DNA from: a virus
DNA length: 61,916 bases
IMG/VR virus record: IMGVR_UViG_3300032242_001185
Coordinates: 1-61,916 of that record
Strand: one strand, 5' to 3'
Part shown: positions 23,235 through 31,736 of the stretch, piece after piece
Layout of the letters: the number at the start of each line of letters is the position of its first letter
Position numbering within the stretch: the stretch's first letter is position 1
Program-made: the position numbers and the translations under genes
Notes under the pieces: model-generated
What the model was told of the DNA's origin: nothing
The model's database searches: none
What the model saw: the letters and a program-made list of their open reading frames with translations, nothing else

Positions 23235-23541
23235 TAGTTTTGTTCCAAACTTCTAAGAAATCAGTTTCTAAAAGAATGACGTAGTCTTCTCCGTCTAAAT
23301 GGATTCCAAATACTGGTAAACGGTTTTCCATTATGGCTTCAAGTACAATTTTTTTTAGTTCCGCAGATTGGATTGTTTTAGATTTCTTCCCAGTCCACTT
23401 GTGTTCAATCAACAGTTTGTCGCTTCGCACATCGCCTTTACCAGACCAGAACGCCCCAGAAGCAGGAGTGGTACGTCCGCCAATGGCTTTGGCAATACGC
23501 TTCTCATGCTTTTGAGACTGTTTCTGCCCCTCAGATTTCAT
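23224..23541 (-). CDS. Small PD-(D/E)XK nuclease, Hjc/endonuclease-like
   Basis: A 105-residue protein with the compact nuclease core: Glu13 in a first helix, TPASGAFWSGKGDV with Asp37, and LLIEHKWT with Glu46 and Lys48, i.e. the D...ExK signature. Size and layout resemble archaeal Hjc and small phage Holliday-junction or repair nucleases. It overlaps the WhiB gene by eleven bases. Substrate is inferred only. Confidence 0.75.
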   Translation of the reverse strand: MKSEGQKQSQKHEKRIAKAIGGRTTPASGAFWSGKGDVRSDKLLIEHKWTGKKSKTIQSAELKKIVLEAIMENRLPVFGIHLDGEDYVILLETDFLEVWNKTNAS

Positions 23542-23792
23542 TACTTCTCGTCAGTCGGTAAAGTAATCTTGCCGTCTTTGTATGCCTTGATAATTTTTGG
23601 CACAAGGAAGAACAACTGTTCACGAATAACACAAGTGCCACAACCACAGAATGGTTCGCCTGAAAGCGTGATGAAATCTTCTGGCTCTTCGCCATCAACT
23701 GCAGACTCGCAGTTCCACATGTACTCTTCGTACTTTTCCTGCAAATCTTGAGCCCAAGATTCGTCTTCTAGATAAAACTCTGGGTTACTCAT
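23541..23792 (-). CDS. Small acidic protein with Cys cluster
   Basis: An 83-residue acidic protein starting MSNPEFYLEDE. CGCGTC near residues 49-54 with a Cys at 28 suggests a metal site. It lies between the RecA-like gene (8-bp overlap) and a nuclease gene (1-bp overlap). No family recognised. Confidence 0.65.
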   Translation of the reverse strand: MSNPEFYLEDESWAQDLQEKYEEYMWNCESAVDGEEPEDFITLSGEPFCGCGTCVIREQLFFLVPKIIKAYKDGKITLPTDEK

Positions 23793-24837
23793 CTTCTGTT
23801 CCTCCTACGAAACTGTCTGGAGTTGACAAAACTTTTTCACGCAACTCTTCAAACAAGTCTACTTCCTCACGAACAGAGTTAGCAAACGCCTCCACGCCGT
23901 TCCATTTACGGTCAGCATAGTAAATCCATCCGCCCTTACGTTCTACAAGGTTTTTAACAATAGCCATAGCGGCAACTTCTTTAGCAGTATCAAAATCACC
24001 TGCAGAAAAAATTGAGTGGTCCATAAAATAAAAATCAACAAATGCCACCTGTGATGGTGGGGCAGTCTTATTCTTCAAGTTACGGATAGCAATGGTTTGT
24101 CCAATGCGGGTTTTATTCCCTGAAGGTCCAGTTTCAAGGTATTCTTTACGGCGAATTTCTGAACGAGTAAAGTATGCGTAATCTTTACCTTGACCGCCAG
24201 GGGTTGTGCGAGGGTCACCATGCATGACGCCAATCTTCATGCGGTACTGGTTAATGATTAGCCCAAGGATAGGTCGTTCGTTTTCAATTAGGCTACGCTT
24301 CATAGCGGCTCCAGCCTTACGGAAGAACTTGTTAGTAATAAGAGCGCCTCGACCCACGGTCATTTCATCCATGGTTTTTTCGTCTTCAGGACCTGGGACT
24401 AGGGCAGGAAGAGAGTCAATAACGATAGCGTCAACAGATTTCGATTCAGCAAAAGCAATAACCGCATCATACGCTTCCTCCATAATGTTGGTTTCAATAA
24501 CAATAACACGGTCAAGGTCTACACCACACATTACTGCATAGTCTGGCACCCATTGTTCTGCGGCAACCCAGACGGCTGTGTACTCTGGGTCTTTTGACAT
24601 GTTGGCTGCAATGGTTTTGAGGGCGATAGCAGTTTTGCCGTGAGAAGGCTCACCAACGAGTTCGTTCCACTGGTTTGTAGGGAAACCGCCGCCGAGGATG
24701 TAATCAAAAGTTGTAGAGCCTGTCGTTGCTCGTTGGATAAGGTCATCCCGAATGTCTCCTCCCATTACTACAGTGTTTTCTCCAAAGCGCTTATTAATTT
24801 GCGCCATAACCTTTTTTGCTTCGGCATTAATTGCCAT
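23785..24837 (-). CDS. RecA/UvsX-like recombinase
   Basis: A 350-residue ATPase. Walker A is GEPSHGKT at residues 62-69, preceded by STTFDYILGGGFP as in RecA cores. Walker B is DAIVIDSLPAL, followed by loop-1 and INQYRMKIG, TPGG. The latter is the RecA/UvsX 'G-K/GG' region before loop L2. It forms filaments on ssDNA for strand exchange. It is flanked by nucleases and close to SSB and helicase genes. More similar in layout to phage UvsX than to bacterial RecA, by eye. Confidence 0.92.
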   Translation of the reverse strand: MAINAEAKKVMAQINKRFGENTVVMGGDIRDDLIQRATTGSTTFDYILGGGFPTNQWNELVGEPSHGKTAIALKTIAANMSKDPEYTAVWVAAEQWVPDYAVMCGVDLDRVIVIETNIMEEAYDAVIAFAESKSVDAIVIDSLPALVPGPEDEKTMDEMTVGRGALITNKFFRKAGAAMKRSLIENERPILGLIINQYRMKIGVMHGDPRTTPGGQGKDYAYFTRSEIRRKEYLETGPSGNKTRIGQTIAIRNLKNKTAPPSQVAFVDFYFMDHSIFSAGDFDTAKEVAAMAIVKNLVERKGGWIYYADRKWNGVEAFANSVREEVDLFEELREKVLSTPDSFVGGTEDE

Positions 24838-24964
24838 TTAGTTCCTCCAAAATGTCGTAAAACGAAATGAACTCGTCACCACGCCAAAAGCCAGTGATTC
24901 CGTTATAAGTTTGTAGAACGTTTTCACGTACTAACAAAGTTGCTAGTGCTTCACGGTCAAACAT
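24827..24964 (-). CDS. Small hypothetical protein, 45 residues
   Basis: A short ORF starting MFDREALATLL and ending ELNGN. It overlaps the upstream gene by eight bases and runs eleven bases into the RecA-like gene. Its final GAGGAACTA region supplies the ribosome-binding site for RecA. It is probably real because of this tight coupling. No domain recognised. Confidence 0.55.
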   Translation of the reverse strand: MFDREALATLLVRENVLQTYNGITGFWRGDEFISFYDILEELNGN

Positions 24965-25481
24965 GGGTTTCCTCCATTAAAGATTGAATGTTTGTCAAGT
25001 TATTAAAGTCTAATACCAAACGTTCTCCATAACCAAAGTCATGGGTGTAATGATTTGCCATAAACTCTTTGCGGCTTATCCAACCCCAAACAAGAAACCT
25101 TGGGTCTTTCCAAGACTCTGTCTTATCCTTACCGATGAACTGCACAAGGATTGCAATGTCTGATTTAAAAAGATGTGCGGCATTGAAAATAAGCGACTTT
25201 AGTGTGCTGGTTTTAACTTGCACAGTTTTGCCTTGATGAGTTAGGTCGTTGCCATCATCTCCGCCTGTGCGAACTTCCATGTCTACAGCAGTGTTAAGGA
25301 GACGTCCTACAGCCATTTCTCCAAGGTGACCAATAATGTTGATTCCTTCGGAGGTGTTGTTGCGGTCAAACATTTTGTCTGTGACATTGTGTTTAACTTT
25401 GTCTTCACGCATACGTTTGATGAAGTCTAGGCTTTGCTCTACTTCTTCAGGGGTTAGCGTAACAAGTACTGGGTTAATCAT
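24957..25481 (-). CDS. PD-(D/E)XK-like endonuclease
   Basis: A 174-residue protein with GHLGEMAVGRLL (Glu55), DDGNDL (Asp79) and VQVKTS (Gln88-x-Lys90). This is the E...D...(E/Q)xK layout of restriction-endonuclease folds in many phage and bacterial nucleases. A hydrophobic strand and a FVWGW-like end follow. It may be a restriction-like or repair nuclease. The Glu-to-Gln change at the usual ExK site is tolerated in known members. Confidence 0.62.
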   Translation of the reverse strand: MINPVLVTLTPEEVEQSLDFIKRMREDKVKHNVTDKMFDRNNTSEGINIIGHLGEMAVGRLLNTAVDMEVRTGGDDGNDLTHQGKTVQVKTSTLKSLIFNAAHLFKSDIAILVQFIGKDKTESWKDPRFLVWGWISRKEFMANHYTHDFGYGERLVLDFNNLTNIQSLMEETHV

Positions 25482-25867
25482 TAGTTAATCCTTCCGATGA
25501 TTCCTTGCGGGTTCCAGTTGTTTTGTACATCGTTGCCTGAGGCTTGTTTAGTCGAGCCTTCAACGTGTGCGCCAGCAAGCGAACCATAACGACTACCTTG
25601 TTGTTCGATTGGATACCCGCAGTCAAAGCAGCGTGGTGCAGCGTTTTGAATAGCCATGTAGTTATTCGACCCGCAGTCAGGACACGAAGCAGTTTGGCGA
25701 GCAGATTGCGCTTTTTCTGCGGCGGTTTGTGACGGTTGAAAGGTTGGCATCGCCGCCATCGGTTGCTGACTTGGCGGCATAGGCACAAGGTTGGCTGGTC
25801 GAGTTTGCGGAGCGGATTGAGGTTGCTGTGGGGTTAATTTGCTTGCCCACCAATCTTGATTACTCAT
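25481..25867 (-). CDS. Zinc-ribbon protein with Pro/Gln-rich linker
   Basis: A 128-residue protein. An N-terminal Trp motif (DWWASKL) and a Pro/Gln/Met-rich disordered 45-residue stretch precede CPDCG and CFDCG near residues 62-84, a zinc ribbon. The end is disordered and Gly/Asn-rich. It may bind partners of the recombination machinery. TAATG links on both sides. Confidence 0.65.
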   Translation of the reverse strand: MSNQDWWASKLTPQQPQSAPQTRPANLVPMPPSQQPMAAMPTFQPSQTAAEKAQSARQTASCPDCGSNNYMAIQNAAPRCFDCGYPIEQQGSRYGSLAGAHVEGSTKQASGNDVQNNWNPQGIIGRIN

Positions 25868-26298
25868 TATTTCCTTTTTTCTACTTGAATTAATCCAAGG
25901 TCATTCATTTGGCTTACGGAACCAATAAGGAGATGTGCCATAACATCTTCTAACTGATGTTTAGTTGAAATTATCATGTCATGAAGAAACTGGTCTGTTT
26001 CAGGTGATGGGTTTTTAACCACAGGGACAGGCATTGTTGATACAAAGGCTTCAGAAAACAACGAAGCGTAACCGTACAGTAAAGGCATCAAATGACTAAT
26101 TACTTCTACCCTGCGGTCGCTTTCTTCCTCTTCTTTTTCTAACAGTTCGTCACTTAAAGGAACGCAACCCAACTCAAGACTTAACTCGTCAGCATCAGGA
26201 ACTTGTGAATCAAAAAGAAATTCTCGAAGATGTGCTTTGATTTGTTTGATGTTAGTAATTTGTTTGTACTTAGGTTTTTTCTTTTTAAACATCTTCAT
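25867..26298 (-). CDS. Hypothetical acidic helical protein with basic N-terminus
   Basis: A 143-residue protein starting MKMFKKKKPKYK (or at the second Met). It is highly basic for 12 residues, then acidic and helical with LLEKEEEESDRRVE. No known domain. It overlaps the zinc-ribbon gene upstream by 14 bases. Confidence 0.63.
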   Translation of the reverse strand: MKMFKKKKPKYKQITNIKQIKAHLREFLFDSQVPDADELSLELGCVPLSDELLEKEEEESDRRVEVISHLMPLLYGYASLFSEAFVSTMPVPVVKNPSPETDQFLHDMIISTKHQLEDVMAHLLIGSVSQMNDLGLIQVEKRK

Positions 26299-26410
26299 TT
26301 TCTTCTACCCAAGCAAAATACTTAGACGAACCACACCTGTGGCAATAATCATTACCATCGTCTTGCCCTTCTGTTGAAGAACAACTTGTGCAAATGTATA
26401 CTTCAGCCAT
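26285..26410 (-). CDS. Small zinc-ribbon protein, 41 residues
   Basis: The ORF starts MAEVYICTSC and has a second pair CHRC about 16 residues later, a canonical short zinc ribbon, with an acidic tail. Its ATG overlaps the polymerase TAA (TAATG). It extends 14 bases into the next gene. Probably real, because it fills the gap and has a clear fold. Confidence 0.65.
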   Translation of the reverse strand: MAEVYICTSCSSTEGQDDGNDYCHRCGSSKYFAWVEENEDV

Positions 26411-28476
26411 TACTTAGCCTCTCCCCATTTATCTACAATTTTTACATCAGCAATTAGTGGCACTGTAATTTCCTTAATGCGAATACCTTCCATAGAAATG
26501 CGGATAGCCCTTGCAGTTTCTTTTGCACGGTCTTCTGGAGTAATAGTGACAAGTTCGTCATGTACTGTAAGAATAACATTAATGTCTGGTTCGTCCAAGA
26601 AGCATGAGTGTGCACGGATGAGCGCAAGTTTCATAACATCAGCAGCACTACCTTGGATTACGGTGTTGAACGCTTGACGTTCGGCTCGAGCAACAGCGCC
26701 TCGCAATACTTTATCTTCGTCAGTCAACTGGCTGTAAGGTTTGTCTGGGGCTTTAAGGTTTAGTTCTGGAATGTAACGGCGACGACCAAAGATGGTTTCT
26801 ACGAATGGGGTGCGACCGCTAGATTTGGCGGCACGTACAACTTTGTCTTTGTATTTTGTAATGGATGCAAATTCGTTTTCAAAACGTTTAAGAAGTTCTT
26901 TTGCTTCTTGTAGGCTACACCCGATGGATGACGCAATTTTGTCTGGTCCTACACCGTAAGAAATAGCAAGAACAAGAACCTTACCAGCCTTACGGTCCAC
27001 ACCCATGGTGTCACCGATAGCGGTGTAAATGTCTCCGCCTTCACGATAATTTGTTACCAAACGAGGGTCGCCTGAGAATGATGCAATGATTCGGGGTTCA
27101 ATTTGCGAGTAGTCTGCAACAACTAACTTGTGCCCTGGCGGTGCAGTAAACAAGTTACGAACCAACTTGCCGTAATCTCCTGATGATGGAATGTTTTGCA
27201 GGTTAGGCTCGGAAGAACTAAATCGACCTGTCTCTGCGCCATGGGATTTAAAGTTAGTGTGAACACGACCGTTTATAAGAAGGGACTTCTTTTCTACAAC
27301 AGTTTTTTTGCCTTTAGTTTCACGCTCAATCATTCCACCTTTATAAGGGGTCACATACGTGGTCATGAGTTTGTTTAAATCTGCGTATTCAAGTAGTGCA
27401 TCTACTAAGTCGTCTTTGCCACGGAAGTACTCTAAGGCTTCTGCACCTGTTGAATAGTGGGTTGAAAGAGTTTCTTCTCCACGCTTTGCGGCTTCAACAC
27501 CTTTTTCTGTCAATACGGTTTTGTTGATGTTGCCGTTGATGCGAGCGGGCGGAACAAGTCGTGCAGGTTTTCCGTTAACACTGGTAAACAATAGCCTTTG
27601 TTTTTCGGCAACTGAGTTGATAGCAAATGCTTCACCAGTAACTTTAAACGCTTTGGCTTTGGCGGCTTCTTTGTCTTCACCAATTTGTTCGGCAAGACTG
27701 TCCAACATTTTAGTGTCGATGTATGCGCCTGTAAGTTCCATGTCACAAAGAACAGCAAGAACATCCATTTCTAACTTCCAAACTTTTTGAAGGTTGTCAG
27801 TAATTTGTTCTTGCAAAACTTCGTATAGTTTCCAAGTTAACTCTGCATCAATGCCAGAGTAATTTGCAACAACACTAAAGGAGTGCAGAGCAACATTTTC
27901 TCCAACACCTTTTTCCATTTCAACATCAAGTTCACGTTTGACACATTCTTTGAGGCTTAACCCACCAAGTCTGGTAGCCAAGTTGTTGATAATAAACGAG
28001 GCGGTCATAGTGTCAAAGTATGGTTTAGATGGGACTACGCCACGATAATACTTAGCGACAGACTTCAAATCAAATTTTGCGTTGTGAGCAATCTTTAATT
28101 GGTCACTAAACATTAGCGGTTTAATTGCGTCAAAAACTTGACGTGGAGTTAGTTGTTCTGGGGCTTCACTAAAACGGGCAACCCATTTGCGCTGGTCGTT
28201 GCTGTAATGTGCTTCGGTAATTTCTTTACCCGCCACAAGGCGGCGTTGACCTTCAATAAGTAATGGCTTGTCGTAGCCATCAAGTTCACCGTTTGGGTGA
28301 CCCATAGGTATGACATCTGTGCGACCATTTGTCGCAAAAGAAATCCAGCACACGTCATTAATGACTGGGTATAGGCGATTTTCGCCAATGGTTTCTACGT
28401 CAAACGCAAAAGCGTCAACGGTCAAATAGTGGTCAACAAACTCTTGGAGTTGTTCTTTGGTGGTAATGATGTTCAT
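26410..28476 (-). CDS. polA: Family A DNA polymerase (PolA) with 3'-5' exonuclease domain, no 5' nuclease
   Basis: A 688-residue replicative polymerase. Exonuclease motifs: FDVETIG (Asp/Glu), HNAKFDLK and a later Y-x3-D in YSGIDAELT. Polymerase motifs: VADYSQIEPRI (A), RKAGKVLVLAISYG (B/O-helix) and LTVHDELV (C). The O-helix residue equivalent to E. coli Phe762 is Leu (about residue 503; codon 26968-26970). This substitution is reported in environmental phage PolA and linked to lower processivity. The gene begins 20 bases after a terminator and lacks a clear ribosome-binding site. Confidence 0.97.
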   Translation of the reverse strand: MNIITTKEQLQEFVDHYLTVDAFAFDVETIGENRLYPVINDVCWISFATNGRTDVIPMGHPNGELDGYDKPLLIEGQRRLVAGKEITEAHYSNDQRKWVARFSEAPEQLTPRQVFDAIKPLMFSDQLKIAHNAKFDLKSVAKYYRGVVPSKPYFDTMTASFIINNLATRLGGLSLKECVKRELDVEMEKGVGENVALHSFSVVANYSGIDAELTWKLYEVLQEQITDNLQKVWKLEMDVLAVLCDMELTGAYIDTKMLDSLAEQIGEDKEAAKAKAFKVTGEAFAINSVAEKQRLLFTSVNGKPARLVPPARINGNINKTVLTEKGVEAAKRGEETLSTHYSTGAEALEYFRGKDDLVDALLEYADLNKLMTTYVTPYKGGMIERETKGKKTVVEKKSLLINGRVHTNFKSHGAETGRFSSSEPNLQNIPSSGDYGKLVRNLFTAPPGHKLVVADYSQIEPRIIASFSGDPRLVTNYREGGDIYTAIGDTMGVDRKAGKVLVLAISYGVGPDKIASSIGCSLQEAKELLKRFENEFASITKYKDKVVRAAKSSGRTPFVETIFGRRRYIPELNLKAPDKPYSQLTDEDKVLRGAVARAERQAFNTVIQGSAADVMKLALIRAHSCFLDEPDINVILTVHDELVTITPEDRAKETARAIRISMEGIRIKEITVPLIADVKIVDKWGEAK

Positions 28477-28496
28477 TATGCCCCGAGGTGTTAAAA

Positions 28497-28531
28497 GGGG
28501 GTAAGTCGGAGAAGGAAACCGACTTACCCCC
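28497..28531 (-). terminator. Strong rho-independent terminator after the SSB-like gene
   Basis: GGGGGTAAGTCGG at 28497-28509 and CCGACTTACCCCC at 28519-28531 form a perfect 13-bp stem with a nine-base loop. On the minus strand it is followed by TTTT. It lies 14 bases after the SSB-like stop and about 20 bases before the PolA start, so PolA needs read-through or another start site. Confidence 0.92.
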
Positions 28532-28544
28532 TAGAGTGAGATGA

Positions 28545-29198
28545 TTAGGAGTTAATCTGGCGTGCGAGTTTCAGCAGTTCCTCACGGGGGCTGACAAACA
28601 CTGCCGAATCATCGTACCTAACTGCGCTTTCCATTGCAGTTTCAATTTCCTCAACATCAAGTTCCCACTCTTCGGCAAGGTCCATCGCCTTAACACGCTC
28701 AACAATGTATTGCGTGGTAGTAGCGGTGCCCTGACGGGAGATTGCCCAGTAGTACTTAGACAGGGGACCTGTCTTAGCATCCTCGTTCTTGGAACGAAGA
28801 ATCTTAAACAGGGTTGGGGTTGCACTTAGCAACTGAACGTTTGGCTCTTCGTCTGTAACTACCAGAACGTTGAACACGAAACGTGGGCGGGGCTGGTCTC
28901 CAGCAATGGTGCACAGTGGGCAGTCCTCGCCAAGGCAGACGAACGAACGCTTACCTTCGGTGCGGTTAATCCAGTGCTGCTCGTAGACCATGAAAGGACC
29001 ATCGCCAAGGAAACGAACCAATTGTGGCTGTTCCTTAATTTTAAGGTCCACAGCAAATGATGATGCGTCCTTCTTAGGCTTTAGGTACTTGTCTGCAGCA
29101 TCCCAACCTGACTGCACAGTGGTGCCGTGCTTGGCTGGAATGTTTTCATCTTCGTCAACGAAATAGCCGTTGGCGTTTACACTTGGGTCATTGACCAT
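28545..29198 (-). CDS. Candidate single-stranded DNA-binding protein
   Basis: A 217-residue protein. Residues about 55-110 read VRFLGDGPFMVYEQHWI then FVCLGEDCPLC and FNVLVV. This pattern of strands with a CxxxxxCPLC zinc pair and an FNV strand recurs in phage ssDNA-binding proteins between helicase and polymerase genes. An acidic C-terminal region contains VEEIETAME. An AAGGAG ribosome-binding site and a terminator directly after it indicate high expression. Exact family not confirmed. Confidence 0.6.
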   Translation of the reverse strand: MVNDPSVNANGYFVDEDENIPAKHGTTVQSGWDAADKYLKPKKDASSFAVDLKIKEQPQLVRFLGDGPFMVYEQHWINRTEGKRSFVCLGEDCPLCTIAGDQPRPRFVFNVLVVTDEEPNVQLLSATPTLFKILRSKNEDAKTGPLSKYYWAISRQGTATTTQYIVERVKAMDLAEEWELDVEEIETAMESAVRYDDSAVFVSPREELLKLARQINS

Positions 29199-29218
29199 GG
29201 TGTGGTGTCTCCTTGTTA

Positions 29219-29240
29219 GGTATTAATCGGTATTAATTGG
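29219..29240 (-). repeat. Tandem 10-bp repeat between MerR-like and SSB-like genes
   Basis: GGTATTAATC (29219-29228) is followed by GGTATTAATTGG (29229-29240). It overlaps the stop of the MerR-like gene and lies 20-40 bases before the SSB start. It could be an operator or promoter element; the position next to a MerR-like gene suggests autoregulation. Confidence 0.45.
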
Positions 29241-29715
29241 TTTGATTTAATTGCTGTTTCCAACGGCGGACAATGTCATCCGTCAGACTTTGGTACTGTT
29301 TCCACTCTACACGAGCAGAACCAATAAGTCCACGTTTTGAGAATTCATCAATAGCAATCTCAATAAGTGGTCGTGTATAAACACGATTTCCACTTACCTT
29401 TTTACCATTCAAACTCTTTGAACGCAAACGGTAGGGAGCGCCAGGGATGTACCCTTTTTTCTCCCATAGACGAATGGTGACAATTTCTTTCTCTAATGCC
29501 TGTGCAAGTGCACCGATAGTAAAGAGTTCTGTCTCCACTCCTTTGACAAGTTTAAGGATAGGATTTTCATCCCAACCATTTGACTCGCCTAAGATTTTCT
29601 TTTTACGCTTTGTCGCAACCTCAGTTACTTCACGGCGTGGTTTCTTTGAGCCAGGTACACGGTCAAGACCCTCAAATGACTTGAGGATGTCTGCTTCCGA
29701 ACGTATAGGCTTCAA
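29233..29715 (-). CDS. MerR-type winged-helix DNA-binding protein
   Basis: A 160-residue protein. After a Lys/Arg-rich first 45 residues comes LFTIGALAQALEKEIVTIRLWEKKGYIPGAPYR, a MerR helix-turn-helix and wing, split here as FTIGALAQAL - VTIRLWEKKGYIP. The RLWE-KGYIP segment is typical of MerR/excisionase-type domains. A C-terminal helix with KQYQSL follows. It may regulate replication genes or bind DNA as a recombination accessory. Confidence 0.75.
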   Translation of the reverse strand: MKPIRSEADILKSFEGLDRVPGSKKPRREVTEVATKRKKKILGESNGWDENPILKLVKGVETELFTIGALAQALEKEIVTIRLWEKKGYIPGAPYRLRSKSLNGKKVSGNRVYTRPLIEIAIDEFSKRGLIGSARVEWKQYQSLTDDIVRRWKQQLNQTN

Positions 29716-29717
29716 AA

Positions 29718-30161
29718 CTACTTCTTAAGAATGTCTAGTGCCCAAATTACAGTAGTTGGGAACATCTCGTCAAGTTGGTCTTCTGTAATTTTCTCTTCGT
29801 AGTATGCAGACATAAGTGCACCTTCGTTGATGACACGTTTCATTTCGTAAACGTCATCTGCGATACCAGCGGTTTCGATGATAGTTTCAGCAAGTTCTTC
29901 GTTAAGAGTGCGTTTTGCACGGCGAGTCTTTTGTACTCGTTGCACTTCACCAATTGGGTGGTCGAGGTAAAGGCTAACACTGCCAGCAGTGTCTTCAGTT
30001 CCTTCATTTTCGATGTGTGCAAAAATCTTTGCTTTAAGTTCTTTTTGACGTGCTTCCATTACTGACATGGATGCTTTAAGTTTTACGTATTCGTTTACCT
30101 GTGACTGTAGGTCTTCAGGGTCTGAAAAACGTACGCCTTTTTCTTCGACTCGATTAGCCAT
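29718..30161 (-). CDS. Hypothetical coiled-coil acidic protein
   Basis: A 147-residue protein. The first 60 residues form a coiled coil (VNEYVKLKASMSVMEARQKELKAKI, in part), then a beta-like segment and an acidic helical domain with an RRAKRT link. Similar coiled-coil proteins lie beside phage helicases, but I cannot name a family. It is located between SNF2 helicase and MerR-like genes. Confidence 0.63.
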   Translation of the reverse strand: MANRVEEKGVRFSDPEDLQSQVNEYVKLKASMSVMEARQKELKAKIFAHIENEGTEDTAGSVSLYLDHPIGEVQRVQKTRRAKRTLNEELAETIIETAGIADDVYEMKRVINEGALMSAYYEEKITEDQLDEMFPTTVIWALDILKK

Positions 30162-30173
30162 TTTTCCTCCGTG

Positions 30174-31736
30174 CTATTTGCCAGATAAGAAGTTAATCAG
30201 ACTTCCTACCGTCATGTCAACACCCCCAGCAGAATTAATTCCTTTGCCATCCAAAACTGCGTTGGCTATGGACTTCTTTTGCTGAAGCATGTCGTACTGT
30301 CTTTGTTCAATTGATTCTTTAATAAGAATGTCTTGAATAGTAATACTAGTCCATTCCGAGGACGTTCTATTAATTCGACCATTTCTTTGAACGGATAAGC
30401 CCGCAGACCATGGTTGGTCATAGTTTAACAACAAGTTTGCTTGAGGCAAATCTACACCATAACCACCAGCATCGCTAGACACCAAAACTCTAATGTGGCT
30501 TCTTGTTTGAAATTTTACTTTAGCGTCTTCTTTTTTGACAGCGTTCATTTCGCCAGTGTATGCGACTGCGCCAAAACCTTTGGCGTTTAGTTTTTCTACA
30601 AGTTCGTCAACTGAGCGTAAATACGATGTAAACACTACCGCTTTGTAACTTTCGTCAATGTTTAGATGGTCAGATAAATAAACCATGGCAGCATCAAGTT
30701 TTGGTGTTTTTGTAATTCCGTGCAACATGTCACCTAGAGAGTGAATGTATGCGCTTCCTTTACCTGTGTGGGCTTGAAAGTTTTCGTAACTGTCTAACAA
30801 CACATGTGGGCTAGAACATAACATTCTCAGTGCTCCAATACGGGACATAATTTCTCCACGCATTTGGTTTGCAGGGTCGCCTGGGTCAAAGGTTTGTCCG
30901 TAGTGTGCGGCAAGATTAAAGTTTTTACCAAATAGTTCTTTGGCATCGTAAAGTATTTGCAAAAGGTCGTTGGCAATGTGTCTATACAAATGTATAGACG
31001 CTTTATCTAGTTGGACAAGTATTGGTTCTCTGTAGAACGCTTCGGGTAGGTATGGTGCTACGTCTTCATCTTTTTGTGATTTTCTAACAGAATGTTTGAC
31101 AAGCACTTGATGCAAAGTTGGTAAGTTTCGGTATTTGTCTACTCCACCAAAATGATTTCTGACAATAAATGTTTTATCAAAAATGTCAAACCTGCCAAGT
31201 ACGGTGGAATCTACAAATTGCATGATGGAAAAGATTTCTTCAGGTTTTCCGTTTTCAATTGGGGTTCCTGTTAAAGCAAATTTGATTTCGACTTTTTTGG
31301 CGAGGTCTTTGACTCGCTTGGCTCTTTTTGCTTTAAAGCCTTTGATGGCTGTGGCTTCATCACACACGATGGCATCAAAATGAAAGTTTTTGATTAACTC
31401 CCAGTCATTGACTACTTGTTCGTAGTTCATGATGACGTAGTCGTGGTCTAGTATTTGTTCAAATTGTTTTTTTCGTACTGTGGCTGTGCCGTCTATTACT
31501 AGCGATGTGCTGTCAGAAAATTTAGCAATTTCTTTTTGCCACTGAAACTTTAAACTAGCAAGGCAAAGAACAAGAGTAAGTTTTGGTTTAAGTTCTTCAA
31601 TTGCCGCAATGGTCATTGGGGTTTTTCCCAAACCCATTTCGTAAGCCACAAGGATGCGACGCTGTGCAACCATCTTATCGACTGCTTCAACCTGATACGG
31701 TTTTAGCGTCCCCTTGAACATAGGCTTGTTCTCCAA
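30174..31736 (-). CDS. SNF2-family superfamily II helicase
   Basis: A 520-residue ATPase. Motif I is YEMGLGKT (34-39), motif II DEAT at 126-129 (a variation on DEAH/DEAD), motif III LTGTPIEN, and the C-terminal lobe has VFTSY, DAGGYGVDLPQA and QRNGRINR (motif VI with arginine fingers). This domain order is typical of phage SNF2-like proteins, proposed to remodel replication forks or recombination intermediates like T4 UvsW. It overlaps the primase gene by 50 bases. Confidence 0.92.
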   Translation of the reverse strand: MENKPMFKGTLKPYQVEAVDKMVAQRRILVAYEMGLGKTPMTIAAIEELKPKLTLVLCLASLKFQWQKEIAKFSDSTSLVIDGTATVRKKQFEQILDHDYVIMNYEQVVNDWELIKNFHFDAIVCDEATAIKGFKAKRAKRVKDLAKKVEIKFALTGTPIENGKPEEIFSIMQFVDSTVLGRFDIFDKTFIVRNHFGGVDKYRNLPTLHQVLVKHSVRKSQKDEDVAPYLPEAFYREPILVQLDKASIHLYRHIANDLLQILYDAKELFGKNFNLAAHYGQTFDPGDPANQMRGEIMSRIGALRMLCSSPHVLLDSYENFQAHTGKGSAYIHSLGDMLHGITKTPKLDAAMVYLSDHLNIDESYKAVVFTSYLRSVDELVEKLNAKGFGAVAYTGEMNAVKKEDAKVKFQTRSHIRVLVSSDAGGYGVDLPQANLLLNYDQPWSAGLSVQRNGRINRTSSEWTSITIQDILIKESIEQRQYDMLQQKKSIANAVLDGKGINSAGGVDMTVGSLINFLSGK

